DNA from: Paragorgia papillata
Lineage: Eukaryota; Cnidaria; Anthozoa; Scleralcyonacea; Coralliidae
Direction of reading: 5' to 3'
DNA: 64,000 nt
NCBI GenBank assembly: GCA_035771165.1
Contig: JAWNZC010000347.1
Location: 470,501-534,500 of the forward strand
Part shown: positions 33,901 to 45,900 of the stretch, one piece after another
Numbering within the stretch: the stretch's first letter is position 1
Layout: each line of letters begins with the position of its first letter
Position numbers and translations under genes: made by a program
Notes under the pieces: model-generated
The model's database searches: none
What the model saw: only the letters and a program-made list of their open reading frames with translations
Told to the model about the DNA's origin: nothing

Positions 33901-36900
33901 AAAGAGTTGCCTCTCACCGCTGCGATCCAAAGTTAAGCCCGACTGGACGGTTAGTACTTGGATGGGTGACCGCTTGGGACAAATCTTGTCACGGCCTTGA
34001 GCTTGGAACTCATGTGAGTAGAGTTATTGTAGTTGATCTTTCCTGTGCTTCGAGGGTTTTACTCCGGGTTCTGCGGTCCCCCCCCCCCCCCCCCCCCCTC
34101 CGTAAAATCAACAATTCGATCTTAGGAGAACAACCATGTATTAAGGGACCCCGAGTCTTGTATCAGTTAGATACAAATGTTAATAAATCAATTAAAAAAT
34201 TGTGACAAGAGAGTTCACTGTCCTTCTGTATCAACAAAGCTTATAACGGTTTGCCTTCACTAGATTGTACTTTCTATTGTCGCAGAATAGGAAACGCTCT
34301 TGTCCATAGATCGTTTTCATCTGACGTCACGGTGGGCATATTGGTGTACCGAAACAAAATGGCGGCCATACTGGTGTACCATCTTTATACTATGGTATTT
34401 AGCTCTATTCTTATTCAGAAATTTCGTATTGTTTCACAACCCCAATGGGGCCACCGATCACGTGAGTGAAAACGATCCATAGCAACCGACAATCCCGAAA
34501 GTTAAAAGAAAATAGATAAAGAAGACAAGATAATTATGCGGACTTGTTAAGATGACATTTTTAACTAGAGGATTGGCTTTTTAAGTACTCACCATCTCTT
34601 CTGAAATATCTTTTTGACAAGAGGGACATCGTGGATGTGGCTGCGACCTGTTTGAATTAGTTATTGACAGTTTTGATTAGGGTCTATATACATTCTTCTC
34701 TGACTACATGGGTTAATTGACTAATTAATGGTCGAAGAATAAGACAGATACTTGCTATAAGAGTGTCATAAATAGGAAAATATTTTATAGAAATTATGGC
34801 TTTTTCTTAATTTTTAAACTAAAACTAAACTAATGTTATTTATACTGGATAGCTCTACCAGCTATAGCAAACTGTTCTCCCTAGAGGTCCAGTAAGGGCT
34901 ATCCCTTATTGGTCCAGTGTTACTACAGCTAGGAGGATACCCGGAGGAAACCAGCGATGTTTGGTAGAGTCAAACTGCATGGAAAGACCCTTCTCAAAAT
35001 TTTAATTTTTATCTTTACGTCCATAATGGTATATGATTTTCCTTTTCCGTACAATGTCTTTTGTTCTTTATTTCTTTAAAACGAATAAAGTCGATGCTAT
35101 GCGTTTATGGTGATATATTGCCCCCCCCGGTTGTTTCGTTGTTTTGTCGTGTCTTTGCAGAGGTCTGCCCCGTTGTAACGCTCCTGCACAAAGTTCAGAT
35201 TTGTGTTTCTTTTCCAAAAAGAAACCTTTAATACGACACGAACAAGGGCAAGTAATAAAGCAGAATTTGATCAATAAGTTAGAATTATACTGAAGAATAT
35301 AACTTACAATTGAAATATTTCTGTGCTTTCACTTTATTAATATGGTGTTTTCACGAACAAGGGCGAGTAATAAGGCAGCATTTGATCAATAAGATAGAAT
35401 TATAAGAATATAACTTACAATTAAAATATTTCTGTGCTTTCACTTTATTAATATATTGTTTTTAACGTATATGTTTATTTACTGCGCCAAATATCACAAG
35501 CTCGTGCACATTCACAGCAAAATAACACGAGTGCTAAGAAGATATATTAAACTTTTTTTGCATTTCAAGTTGAACGACGTGTTTGTTTTTGTCCTGATTT
35601 GTTCAAATTTGCAAAAACTCGTCATCCTAACGCACAATTTCTCCTGAAAGTCACAAAAGAAACACAAGTGGATCAAATTTTTGGGCAAAGGATAGTTTGA
35701 AAAAGGGCCAATGACAGTTGTTAATAAATGGCCAATCACGAGCGACCAGTTCACCTATGAGCCAATCACAAACACCTTTGAGACTACCGCTACAGCTTGT
35801 AATTCCTCGAGGACAGTTTGAGGTTTTCTACTTTTCTTTGCCCATCACTTCAGTTTCGAGACCTTTTGTCAAAATTCACCTCGAGTACTGGCCAAAATAT
35901 GGAAGGAGAACGCATTGGGAAGCCTACCCCATCGCAAACTAAGGTATATATTTGTATTTCTTATCTTGTTATGAATTTTTGTTGATTTTTTGCGGTGAAA
36001 CCGCTCGACTCGTTTCGGCGAAGTCGCCATTTGGCCAACAACCCTCGTGTTGAATATTCCGTTTGTTTTATTCTTCGACGTTCGTTTTTGGTTTAGTTGT
36101 CGTTGGATAAAAGTCTTAGGAAGTCTTGCTTATAATTTTTTTGTGAAATTTAGCCAAAATTTTCAATCCTTGTCTCAAAATTTCGTTTTTTGCAGACGGT
36201 AATTCTGTAACGTAACGTATTAAATGTCTTGTTTATAAAGGTTGACCTGTTCATTTGCTTCGAGATTTAGTGTTCATTTATACATTGAAGTATTGACAGC
36301 AATTCTCTGCAAGTATAAGAGAACGTTTAAAAAGCATTTTAGGTCATTTTGGAGACTATTCTGACTGACAAATACCGCCAGTTGAAGTCGAAAACACGCT
36401 TGCGGGGAGCCTTCATTGTGCGACGCTGGCCATGCTGCCTTGTCTGTCAATTTGGGCTTGAATTTTGAGCAGTTTTGTATACATAACACAACAAATACTT
36501 GTAGTTCTGTTAAATTACTATCGAATTATCTCAAATTTTCTCGCTTATCGGCGCACAAACCGCCAAACTGAGCAAAGCAAGGATGAGACTATACCATAAT
36601 CTATAAAGCCCATAAAACTGTATATTCAAGAAGCCGCTTTGGGATTCAACGAACAAAACAGTTATTTAACGACAAACTTTGCATGGAATTAATAATCTCG
36701 CAAAAGAAAAACCGAACCACCAAGTCCAAGCGTTGTGCTTGTGACTGATGAAGTGAAAAGAACACGAAATTCTTGTAGTTTTATTTGTTTAATACCGAAT
36801 TTTCTCAATATCAAACTTTTTTCACTTATCGCCACACCAAACTGTCGAAGATAAAGCCAGAAGCTGCAATGTCAATCTCGAAGCCATATAGGGACTCATT

Positions 36901-39900
36901 TTGACGGTTGATTTACGGGTGCTTATTCAATTAAACTTTCTTCATTTAACATTTTTAAGTCAAGCACTAATAATTATATTGTTCAGACCTTTTAAATACT
37001 TACACGACCACATCAGCAGATACTACTGCAATACCTACCATGGTGTTAAAATACATGATATTGTATTGTATTGTATTGTATTGCAATTGTATTGTACTTT
37101 GATGTAGAGAATGTTTATACTTGGAAATCAATTTCCTCAAAATGTCACAAACATTTCTCTCAGCATGTCAAATCATCTGTTCATAGATGTTTTTGACCAA
37201 ATGCAAAACTATACCTACTGTAGATATATTTTAAATTATTATTTTCGGCAGTTTATCTAGTTGGGCTTGAGCCTGTTATAAACTTGCCTTCATTGTATTT
37301 TAGATCTAATTTTTTTTTGGTTTTATTCAGTACAAATGAAAGTCGAGTACAGTAAATCAATATTAATAAAATTTTCTCAAATTTTGTTGCTTGTTGTGAC
37401 AAGTCAGGCAAAAATCGAATTTTAGATTTTCTTTAAACTTAGTTATTTTAAAATAATATTATAATTTTAAAAAAATAATTTCTTAAAAACTTATTTTAAA
37501 AAATAATATTTTTTACAAAACATTTAAGAAATATTGCCAAGCTGTGAACATGCACCCAGACTGGGAAATGAAGTAGTTGAAAAGGGATTAATTGAGTCTG
37601 AGTCAGATTTTTCAAATTCGACATTTGAGTTGCATCTAGTCGGTTAAAGCCTGGTTTCCATAAGATGATCTCGATCACCCCAATTGTCCCAATCACCTGA
37701 ATTCATCCAATCAGATTGGGTTATTCAAGACATTTCTAGTCTGATTAGAGAGATTTGAGTGATCAGGGTGATTGAGTTGATCAGGGTGATCTTATCGAAA
37801 CCAGACTTAAGTTAGCATGTAAGCCAAGTGGAGAATCCGTACCCCTCTTGTGCAATATGTTTAGTGCCACCAGAATTGGTGGTACATGTATGAAGTTCAT
37901 GAATTCTACCAAAAACTGTTTCGCACCTTTTGGTCAATATTCATTACCTTGTACCAGGACACATTTTCCTTTTCCAAAGTATGAATATTTGGCTTAGACG
38001 TAGAGTAAGTCCTGTTTTTTTAACCTCTAAATTGTAAATTTCGTTATAGTTGGTGTGATGTCAAAACGACTTTGCCGACTAAGTAAATGTAGATGAATGG
38101 TTGATTATTAAGCCTACATGGTTATTGGTGAGTTTGGTCCATGTGATTATAAATGAATTTAATGTAATTTTAAATTGGTATTAAAATTCAGAATACCTTG
38201 TGGGTATGTCAATTTGTCTACCCCATTAAAATGAAAACTTAAAGTTCAATATCAAAAACTTGCTTTACTTTGTAAACTACGCAAGGTAAAATATGTCAAT
38301 GGTACAGAAATTGTTGAAATGTACTACAACAGTACAGTGTGCAATAAAAGAAAAAACTTGTCCTGCTCTTCACATGCAGTGCATAATGCTACAAAACTTG
38401 CAGAAGAGGGCTGCAGGCTTCATTAACTCCAAAATGATAAATGTGCTGCTCTTTGTTCAAGGATTTTTGCTAATATTCAGCTTCTGGTTAATATAGACCT
38501 AATGGTCAATAATTTACCACAAATTAATAACAATAATATTTATTGAGAATGGTTTCAATCACCATAAGGTGCTTTTCATGAAAGTTACTTTCTTGACAAT
38601 ATCTTTTATTTACTTTTTGGTCTGTGTTCAACCTTTGGCTCATCTGTAATAATAGTCTGTAACAAATGGTTCATTATTAAAAATTACAAACAAGTGTTGT
38701 GTGTTTCATTTAATAACCTTACATTAGTCAAGTATTGTTTTAATACATAACAGATATGTGTAAATAGTAAACAAAAAGCCAATCATCACATGTTTTATTT
38801 GTCTTATTGCTACACGACAATTGCATATTGTACAAAATATATGCCATGCTTTCATAATTGGGGTACAAATTTCAAAACGTTTATCACCAAGGATGTCAAT
38901 TTGGCTAACTTATTATTTTGCAGGTTTTTTAATTATTAAAATTAATATTACAAAATTTATTTTGAACTAGTAAATGTATGTAGTTAAATTAATTAAAAGG
39001 GATTGTCAATGAAAGTTTCACGCTTGTTACTTGTATGGTCATTAACTTTGTTATTTTTCTCTAATAATTGTGCACTAAATAAAATGTAATAGCTATACCA
39101 AACAAAATTACCTGTATCAAGCTTCAACCTTTCTATACACAAGCGCAATTTGGATAAATCAAAATGGAAAAAGGTATTACTTGTCAAAAAATATAGATAC
39201 ACTTATTTCACCTTTACTGGCCACAATTGGTTTTTGTCTACTTGCTAATGCCAGATGATTTTACTCGTCAAGGGGAGAGCTTCCAGAAACCTGGCCAATC
39301 AAGGGTTAAATAAATGGCTGCCACAAAATATAATTTTCTGCAATTGTGTATACAGTTTAGAAGAATTATTTTCTGTATGCAAAGTATTTTTTTACTGTTG
39401 ATATTATCGTAGATATGCAATGAAAAGCAAAATATATAGCAATGAAAAGAATAATATAATGACTTGGGTTGATCAAGAAAGTTGTGTTTGTTTTAATTTG
39501 ATTAGAAAAATCAAACGTATAAATTGATTGATTAGTGCCAACAAACTGACTTCCATGAATCATTGATTTTATTGAATGATTAGCATACACAAAGTCACTG
39601 GCATAGTGTGACTATTCTGAGTCAAGGGGAGTGTACCTTTAATAGTCTATTGTCTCCTCACATTGACCAACTCAAAATTCCGTCAAATCACGTTTTATCT
39701 CCAAAAAGTGGAAGTTATTCCCCCTGCACTTGGTGTACAATCATGTACCGTACAATTAAAGGTTGATTTGAACTGAATGATCCACTACCCTGTAGATCAA
39801 AATATGATTTGTAATACTATTACGCAATTCCATTTTCCAACTTTATTGCGCACTTCCTTGAACCGAAAACCGTGAATCAATTATAATTCTAAAGACTATT

Positions 39901-40306
39901 GCATAATTATAGACATACTGGTTCTCTATTCAATATAAAGTTGCAATATTGCTGTTAGTGGCGACGGAATGAGTATGCAAGTTTGCAAGTTAAAAGAAAT
40001 CGCATTGTAAAATACAGTACATACATGAGGAACACCATAGCAAACAATGCTGTTGTGCCTGATTTTTACCTCGGTCGAAGGCTGAAAACCATAAAAGCAA
40101 TGTTACAATGCGCAATATAATTGTGCCCCTCTGACTTACCTTAAAACACCATCCAAACAATAGCGGCAGAATTGATGACCACAATCACGAACTTGCACAG
40201 GATCTTTTACTACTTCAAGACAAACGGCACATTCAAACATACTTCGTACAAATTCCTGTTGTATAAACCATTTCAAAGGATAACCGGTATCTTCAGGAAC
40301 AGCCAT
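27942..40306 (-). CDS. TRAF-like gene 3 (two-unit stalk)
   Basis: Exons: 40140-40306, 34593-34647, 32859-32960, 32583-32744, 32130-32207, 31747-31824, 30168-30260, 29848-29940, 27942-28400; about 428 aa. All boundaries have GT/AG, and all exon phases after exon 2 are 0. The RING (C26 to C66) is nearly the same as in gene 2. The zinc-finger exons read EHVEICPF, EHLETCPYLPVEC and MPEHLEKVC at their starts. The stalk is only 31 residues (two units). MATH is complete with FLTSPLGY, WTFKKKC (Thr where the others have Pro) and DDTVFI. Introns carry a tRNA-like inverted dimer, two foldback elements and a 5S-like sequence. Predicted role: RING E3/adaptor for a receptor tail, by family inference. Confidence 0.93.
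28810..28995. mobile_element. Deleted copy of the 1464-2080 MITE
   Basis: It starts after the same ACTGTTTTA target as in gene 1 and matches the left part of that element, then joins directly to sequence that lies right of the element in gene 1. Gene 3 therefore shares the insertion and later lost its right end plus flank. Confidence 0.75.
29307..29377 (-). tRNA. tRNA-like sequence, left arm (probably pseudo)
   Basis: A 71-nt cloverleaf fits: acceptor GTCCCAT/TTGGGGC with an imperfect last pair, D arm GCTC-GAGC, anticodon stem CTGGT/ACCAG, T arm with GGGTTCGATTCC. The loop ACGTTAA puts GTT (Asn) at the anticodon, but position 33 is C, not the near-universal U. A SINE-type tRNA derivative is more likely than a working tRNA. 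Confidence 0.55.
29544..29614 (+). tRNA. tRNA-like sequence, right arm (probably pseudo)
   Basis: This inverted partner of the left copy differs at a few bases (TTAGCTCATTGG instead of TTAGCTCAGTGG, AGAGACC instead of AGATACC). Both pol III boxes are recognisable. It has the same unusual C33 loop. Confidence 0.55.
29848..29940 (-). repeat. 45-bp coiled-coil repeats, exon 8 of gene 3
   Basis: Two 15-residue units (HQKDIDKLRQEIVAV, then an RQKDIYKLRQEIAAV unit) plus Lys, 31 residues, ending at a GTAAGT donor. Confidence 0.9.
30404..30967. mobile_element. Large foldback element (about 560 bp)
   Basis: Two arms of about 275 bp are inverted copies around a roughly 10-nt centre (GAAGTAATAT, near 30690-30710). 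The inner arms carry TTTTATCAGAT-type half-sites and GGGCTGCGCCCTCG. Shorter relatives are seen near 23190, 32300, 45785 and 57224-57300. GAATACTAATGAACATACAA is tandemly repeated in both arms. Confidence 0.75.
30975..31588. mobile_element. MITE with AAGGTTACGTAACAC ends
   Basis: Inverted ends AAGGTTACGTAACAC and GTGTAACGTAACCTT differ at one base. It abuts the foldback element. Together they interrupt sequence that is continuous in gene 4 (near 45065). The 161-aa minus-strand frame inside resembles no protein that I know. Confidence 0.65.
32979..33155. mobile_element. MITE family C (gene 3 copy)
   Basis: The ends are inverted, containing AAATGGCCGCC and GGCGGCCATTT, with internal GAACTCGTTTTCATG and its complement. 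A second copy is at 57622-57805 in gene 5, at a different site. Confidence 0.75.
33178..33610. repeat. Tandem duplication, about 175 bp unit
   Basis: CTAGACGCAAAAAAAA, TTGAAACTTCGT-type, CTCTATATTCCATAGAG-type and CACACGTGACCATT motifs recur in the same order in two copies. Located in intron 2 of gene 3. No coding signal. Confidence 0.6.
33918..33985 (+). ncRNA. 5S rRNA-like sequence (pseudogene or SINE head)
   Basis: The segment has the 5S internal promoter elements in order: AAAGTTAAGCCCGAC (box A region), GGTTAGTACTTGGATGGG (intermediate element/box C) and TGACCGC. The flanks do not continue as 5S rRNA, so it is a fragment or a 5S-derived SINE. It is unique to gene 3 in this window. Confidence 0.65.
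34078..34098. repeat. 21-nt poly-C run
   Basis: An uninterrupted run of 21 cytosines follows CTGCGGT, about 90 bp past the 5S-like sequence. Exact length may be affected by sequencing. Confidence 0.85.
34309..34476. mobile_element. 168-bp MITE with CCATAG target duplication
   Basis: Short inverted ends (ATCGTTTTCA and TGAAAACGAT) are flanked by CCATAG (34303-34308 and 34477-34482). Gene 2 near 20790 shows a single related target in otherwise aligned sequence. Confidence 0.75.
35731..35766 (+). promoter_or_regulatory. Paired CCAAT boxes (gene 3 intron 1)
   Basis: GCCAATCA at 35731 and 35761, 30 bp apart, with a further GCCAATGA near 35707. They lie about 135-170 bp upstream of the plus-strand ATG at 35899. 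Confidence 0.45.
35899..35943 (+). CDS. Candidate nested plus-strand first exon (gene 3 copy)
   Basis: The frame MEGERIGKPTPSQTK is identical to the gene 2 copy and again ends at GTATAT. A plus-strand segment with the frame KTEPPSPSVVLVTDEVKRTR lies downstream near 36713-36770, but no good splice sites join the two. Function unknown. Confidence 0.3.
37645..37808. mobile_element. MITE-like inverted pair (CTGGTTTC ends)
   Basis: GCCTGGTTTCCATAAGAT at the left pairs with ATCTTATCGAAACCAGAC at the right, with complementary GATTGGG/CCCAATC motifs inside. Partial relatives lie near 24410-24500 and 61440-61550. Confidence 0.6.
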
Positions 40307-40412
40307 GTTACGTAACACACAGCTCTTGTCGTCGTCTTGATGTCATTCACGACGTTTGAGTTTCACTTTCGGAACTTTCCGTACTAAAGTATGAGAAATG
40401 TGCGCGACGGAA

Positions 40413-40429
40413 GCCGGAAGTCCGGAAGG
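40413..40429. promoter_or_regulatory. Paired ETS-type motif upstream of gene 3
   Basis: GCCGGAAGTCCGGAAGG, the same as upstream of gene 2, 107-123 nt upstream of the gene 3 ATG. Confidence 0.4.
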
Positions 40430-40722
40430 ATCAGCAAGAGACAGCGAGAGAACGAAACTGGTACGTACAGGCCACTGTCTTCGCGACTATGAAATCAATT
40501 TAGGAAGTTTTTACTCGGGCTACCCTATGGTAGGACGAGTCTAGGTTTCGGCTCCGTTTCTGTGTTTTATTTGGGTTTGTTTTTTTATCTTTCGGTGTCG
40601 CGAAATGCAAAATTGCGCAATATGTAATACGATACTCTCGCAACATCTCACGGAAGCCTGGGCTGAACTATGAAGAAACATTGGATCAAACGCTTCATGG
40701 TTGCCGTTCGCGGATCGTCTTA

Positions 40723-40773
40723 CTTCGTACAACCCTATTTCAGAGGACAACCAGTATCTTCAGGAACAGCCAT
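40723..40773 (-). pseudogene. Relic of a TRAF exon 1 upstream of gene 3
   Basis: The minus strand starts at ATG with MAVPEDTGCPLK and then meets a stop, after which RING coding is lost; only about 50 nt of the 167-nt exon remain. The sequence just upstream of this relic resembles the gene 1 flank, while 40307-40680 resembles the gene 2 flank, so the relic marks a recombination junction. Confidence 0.75.
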
Positions 40774-42099
40774 GTTGTAACACACAGCTGTTGTCGCCGT
40801 CTTGATGTCACCGTGTTTCAACTTCAGATGTTCTCCGTAAATATCAGAAATTGTGTGAGATGAAGGCGGAAGAGAAAATGAAAGTACAAAATTATTCCAC
40901 TCCTATACTTGGAATGCAAGCGAATGTAATATGCCCCCTATGATAATAATTCGTGATTTCCTTTCTTTGAAATGCAAATCTGGTCACGGCTACATGAACA
41001 ACTCTTCCAATCTGTTGTTGAAAAACTATAGAGTAAAAGTAACATTACAATGTTGCACGTCCGTGCATTACATATATTTTTCGATATTTAGAAAAGCTAT
41101 ATGGAAAAAGAAAAAGTAGCGTTCCACAAAATGTTTTGAACGAAATACTGACGTTATAGAAAGAAGACTTGTCACTGATTTGTCAGCATGAATAATGACT
41201 TATTCATGAAACAAAATAAAAAAAATATAAAGCGCTTAATATACTGCGAAAATGTCTGAAATATAAGCGTGAGGTAACCAATCAAATTTCCAGGTGCAGA
41301 CCACGCACGGATTGTGTAATTGATAAAATGTTACGAGGCAAAATGTGGTTGTTGCAGGTGGTGGTGGTGGTGATGTTGTAGGTGTTGTTGTCGAGTATGT
41401 ATAGAACACACTTTGATATTTGTTTATCGGAAACTTTCGTAGAATTCTTCTTAAAGTAACTTATATGGGAAACAAAAAAAAAAAACAAAAGTTTGAAAAG
41501 TGACCCAATGCCGGTGAAAATCCGTGGCCTGACCATGTTCCTTCCTGTTGTTCTTAACATTGCTTTTTAGAGTTTTACTCCCGTCTATAAATACCGTACT
41601 TGTTTTTGGTTTTTGTTCCTGTATTAAATTTTTGTTTAAGTGTTTTTTTTCTTTTTATTTCTTTTTCGTTTGTTTGATCGATATTGTCTCTATATTTTGG
41701 ATGGATCACATGCCTGTACTATTCACAATACTCGGAAATGAAGCGCGAAGCCAGAGAAGGCTAAGTAACGCACAATAAATACACAGGGTATGTTCACATG
41801 AGAGATCTGATCCTTATAGGGAGCAAGTACAGTAATAAATACGGGCTGTTGCAGCACTTTCTCTTGACTCACTCTCGTATCAACGCTGAGGAGGAAGGTG
41901 GAATTGCCAACCCCACGCACCCTGAAAATTCGCGTGCAAAACGTTGTTCCATGCACTTCCGTCTAAGACGTTTGAGCAATTCCCCCATATCTTAAACAAC
42001 TATGAGTGAGAGTGTTGTGAAATAGAATACGTTTCTTTTTGGCGAAGCTTAATAAATAAATGAATCTCTAGGTTAGGCTTTGGGTCAGGCCTACATAAA

Positions 42100-42680
42100 G
42101 AATCTGTGTTTACATAAAGTATCAGCTAAGTTTAATGAATTATGTGACGTGCTAGCAGATACTATAATGTCAATATGCACACAAGCCTGCACATGTGTGA
42201 GATCAAGACTTACGTACGGTACGCAAGCATGAACAACAAATGAGGAAACTGGAAATATGTTAGTACCACTGCTTACGGAGTATGGTAAAAATAGGGTGGA
42301 AGCGAAAGGAAACACAGGAGGATGTAGATGAAGCTATGATGAACTACAGCTATGTATACACAAAGGAAGACTTGCAGAACATTGTGAAGACGATCCCTCT
42401 TCGTGACTTTATATACTCGCAATACCTTAAGTACATTGCTCATGTATGCAGAGCTGAAAATAAAGCAATTACAAAGAAACTTCTGTTTGCAAAACCAGGT
42501 AAAAAGTACTACAAGGACCCATAGATAAAGATTGCAGATCTACTTGGAGTGACTATTGAGCAAGTGAAACGAATGACGCAGTCTACAAGCGAGTTCGCCG
42601 AGTTGATCCTGAAACAGTTTTAGCTCGTCTCCGTGCGATAAAGATCGCGTTGGAGGAACATATAATGTAATGTAATGTAT
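42100..42680 (+). mobile_element. Dead LINE 3' end (spacer 3-4)
   Basis: Paralogous to 27027-27621, with the same TAG-for-Trp change (CCATAG) and the same ATGTAATGTAATG tail. It lacks a short piece around the QAWFPN region. The shared stop shows the copy was already dead when the unit duplicated. Confidence 0.8.
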
Positions 42681-42916
42681 GTTGGACATGAATTTATAAC
42701 CAGATGCTTCACTGGATTTGAAATAGCCATCATCCAATTGTTGAAACATTATATACAAGCTGTAGACCGCGTTAGCCTGAAAACGAGTATGTGACGTCAT
42801 TTCAGCAATTATATGCAAACTGGAAAGTCACCAAACATTGCTCTCGTTGTCTTTACGACGGAAATTATTTGTCGTAGCACCGCTGATGAAAAAATAACAA
42901 CAAAAAAAACATGAAA

Positions 42917-42931
42917 TTTATTAATTTTATT
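42917..42931 (-). promoter_or_regulatory. Polyadenylation signals of gene 4
   Basis: Two AATAAA hexamers on the minus strand (42917-42922 and 42926-42931), about 50-60 nt after the gene 4 stop. Confidence 0.5.
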
Positions 42932-42978
42932 TAAAACTTAAAGCGAGCAATTGGAATTTAAAAAAATATGAATGTAGT

Positions 42979-45900
42979 TTATGGTTCTATGTCGAGTGTT
43001 ATAAACACAGTGTCATCTTTAATATATTTACGAGTTTTTAGAGTTGCGTGAGAAACGAACTTTGGAAAACCGAGTCCTTCGTTTCCCTCATCTTTAGGTC
43101 TCTTAAAACTGTCTTGACCAGCTGGAGTCAACGGCATCACAATGTTCGTTCTCTCTTGCTCGTTATCTTGTTGATCAATTAAAGTAAAGGTACACTTTTT
43201 CTTGAATGGCCACGACAGCATTGCATCATGGTCAGTTTTCATCAGACGGATGAAGACTCCCATATGATCTTTGTGTTCTTCTCTTGTTTCGTTCAAATCA
43301 ACCCACATCTTTATTTTGTATCCAAGTGGTGATGTAAGAAAAGGATCGCCGTAAATTCTACCCAATGTATTACTATCTTTTGCTTCAGATAACTTTCTGT
43401 TAAAGTCCGTTATAATCACTGCAGATGTTTGACTTACCTATATAATTTACAAATCAGTAAACTCGAATAAGATGAAGATCGAACTTAACATCTAACATTT
43501 TGGTGAAGAAATTAAATCTTCATCGTAAATTTTTGTGCTAATGTTAATAAATTAAAATTTTGGGCTATAGACAGCAATAAAATCTGCAATTTTCCAATGC
43601 ATAAGACCAGAATGTTGAAAGGAAAAAATTGCCTACCGAACATATCAATTACAAAAATGGTGATGTGAGCATGCCCTTTGATTCAATATTACTCCCACAT
43701 TTCATACGTTGCGCTTTTCTTTATACGGTTATGTTACGCCGTTATGGGCAGTTGTTGTGAGTAACCAATCACATTGTCAATTTCGAATTCTGATGTACAG
43801 ATGCCAGCCGAGTAAGCTGATGCATAGAAATGTTAGATTACAAATACAAACTGTTTTAGCTGGGAAAGTAAAACGAAAAGGTTATGTAAATTAGGACGAT
43901 TCTGTTATCGATTTACAGATATTCATTAAATATTGATTTCCTTTGAATTTTCCTCATGAATTTTTAATGGTTTTTAAGATATATTTTAAAGTCACAAACT
44001 AAACATTAATTTCTTTTGATTTTTTATGAATTATTAAGAAGTATAAAGAAATATACAAGCCCATGGACGTATTTAAGTATCGTTTATTTACATAACTCAA
44101 CTTACATGTAACTTGGCAGAAAAACGCAACATTTGTCATCAAAACATTCTTTGCTCCAAAGTATTGAAAAGAAAAGTACACAATTCCGGAAACAACAAAC
44201 CAATAGTGATTTGGAACTGTTAAAACTGATATGCTCAGATCAGCGCGCTAAAATATATTCTAGCCCGCTGAATTCTCCATTTTAACCCGCAAAATACATC
44301 AGAATGCCCGATAAAATTATTATAATGACTTTTTTCAAATTGAATTCCTGGGCCTTGCAGGACGATGTTTTGTAATACTTACTTTAACTGCAGCAATCTC
44401 CTGTCTTAATTTGTTTATGTCCTTTTGATGCTATAAGGATAAAAAAGAAAAAACACTGAATGCAAGAGTACAGAACATAAATGGATTGGAATATTATTGT
44501 AATGTAATAATGGTGCTATCATGCCTGATTAGCCTGAACAACATTGTACAGTATTAAGATAAGCAAGGATGGCTGGCAGCCTGGCATTACTATAATTATA
44601 GCCATCGTGCTATTAAATTATCATGGCTGAACAACATTGTTAGAGGACTGAAAATGAGTAAGTACCTGATCCTTCAATCTTGATATTTCTAAAGTTGACA
44701 ATTCCAAATGATCTTTCATTTCTTGGTTAAGATGTTCCTCCTGTTCACGACGTTCACACTTCAAAGAACAAAATACGTTAATTGACGGTACCGAAAAAGA
44801 TGGCGGCGGCACATTTAACTACAATGCTTTTTGACCTCAAATCAACTCAAATAACAACTAAACATTGTTTATCATGTTAAGATGGATTAAGTAAGCAAGA
44901 GCTTCATTCCTACCAAAGTTGATCGTTTTGAAACCCTATCTTTCAATAATTCTGAAAGAAACAATATTTACTGCACGCAAAGGATTGTGGTTAAATATAC
45001 AAATCGCCATCTTTTTCGGTACGGTCAATTGTTGTCAAAGATTTAAAACAACGAGACATTAATAATGATTTAAAGCACTCGGAAGTCGGAATGCAGTAGT
45101 TCCAAATGCCAATATTTTTTTTTGTTTGGCAAGAAATTGTGATTTACTGATTATTTAATTTCTTTGTTGACATAATCAAACTGTAGTGAAGACCAACTTT
45201 TTCTGACATTACCTCATATTTACAACCAAAATCCAAATACTTGCATTTAATGACAGTTTTGAGGCAAACTTTTTCTAAGTGTTCTGGCATCTAAAAAAAT
45301 AGCAATAAATTATCAAGGTGGTCAATGTGAGAAAAAAAAAACATGAAAAATATGTTCTGTTTCTAGAAAGTTTTGCGTTATAAATTTGTGCTCATATACC
45401 TATCCCTGCCTGAATAAAAGGATTACTATATTTATACTTAATAGCCTGAGCATGTCTTTACTCCTTTAGTGTTCTAGCTGATGCTAGACGGTTTTACTCT
45501 TCAACGGTGGCCTCCGATCCTGTCACACCACTTCCCACTACTTACACATCTATTCACCTTCTCTATATGCCCACTCACTCGCTCGCTCTACCTCTTGTAA
45601 CGGGTACAGCACCTGATTACGTGGAATATCTTTCTCTGAACATTTGTTTATGCATTCCACAGGTAAATAGGGACATGTTTCGATGTGCTCCTAAAATATG
45701 ATAACAAAAATATTGATTGTGTTTGAAATGTAGAACTGGATATTTTGATAAAACATCTTGTCATTAGCATTGTTTTTGCAGCAGTGTTTTATCATTTTAC
45801 AACACGAGGCGTACTGCATGAGAATGTTTTGAAAGGCTTAAAAGACGACCCATGTAGTAAGTTCACTGACGTAGTAATTTTGAAAAAAAACACATTGTCT

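Larger units (their letters stand above)
34648..40139. other. Intron 1 of gene 3
   Basis: This aligns with intron 1 of genes 2 and 5. It holds the CCAAT/first-exon-like block, an (ATTGT)n tract (37063-37098), a MITE-like inverted pair (about 37645-37808) and long AT-rich stretches. The plus-strand frame 38293-38496 has mostly amino-acid-changing differences from its gene 5 copy, so it is not called. Confidence 0.65.
40307..42978. other. Spacer between genes 3 and 4
   Basis: This holds the gene 3 5' flank, a relic of a second exon 1 (40723-40773), sequence homologous to the other two spacers, the same LINE fragment as spacer 2-3 (about 42100-42680) and the gene 4 polyadenylation region. Confidence 0.7.

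Noticed and set aside
38293..38496. Plus-strand frame conserved between genes 3 and 5 (also 61889-62095)
   Set aside because: Four of the five substitutions change the amino acid and there is an extra codon, so there is no sign of protein constraint; it is duplicated intron.
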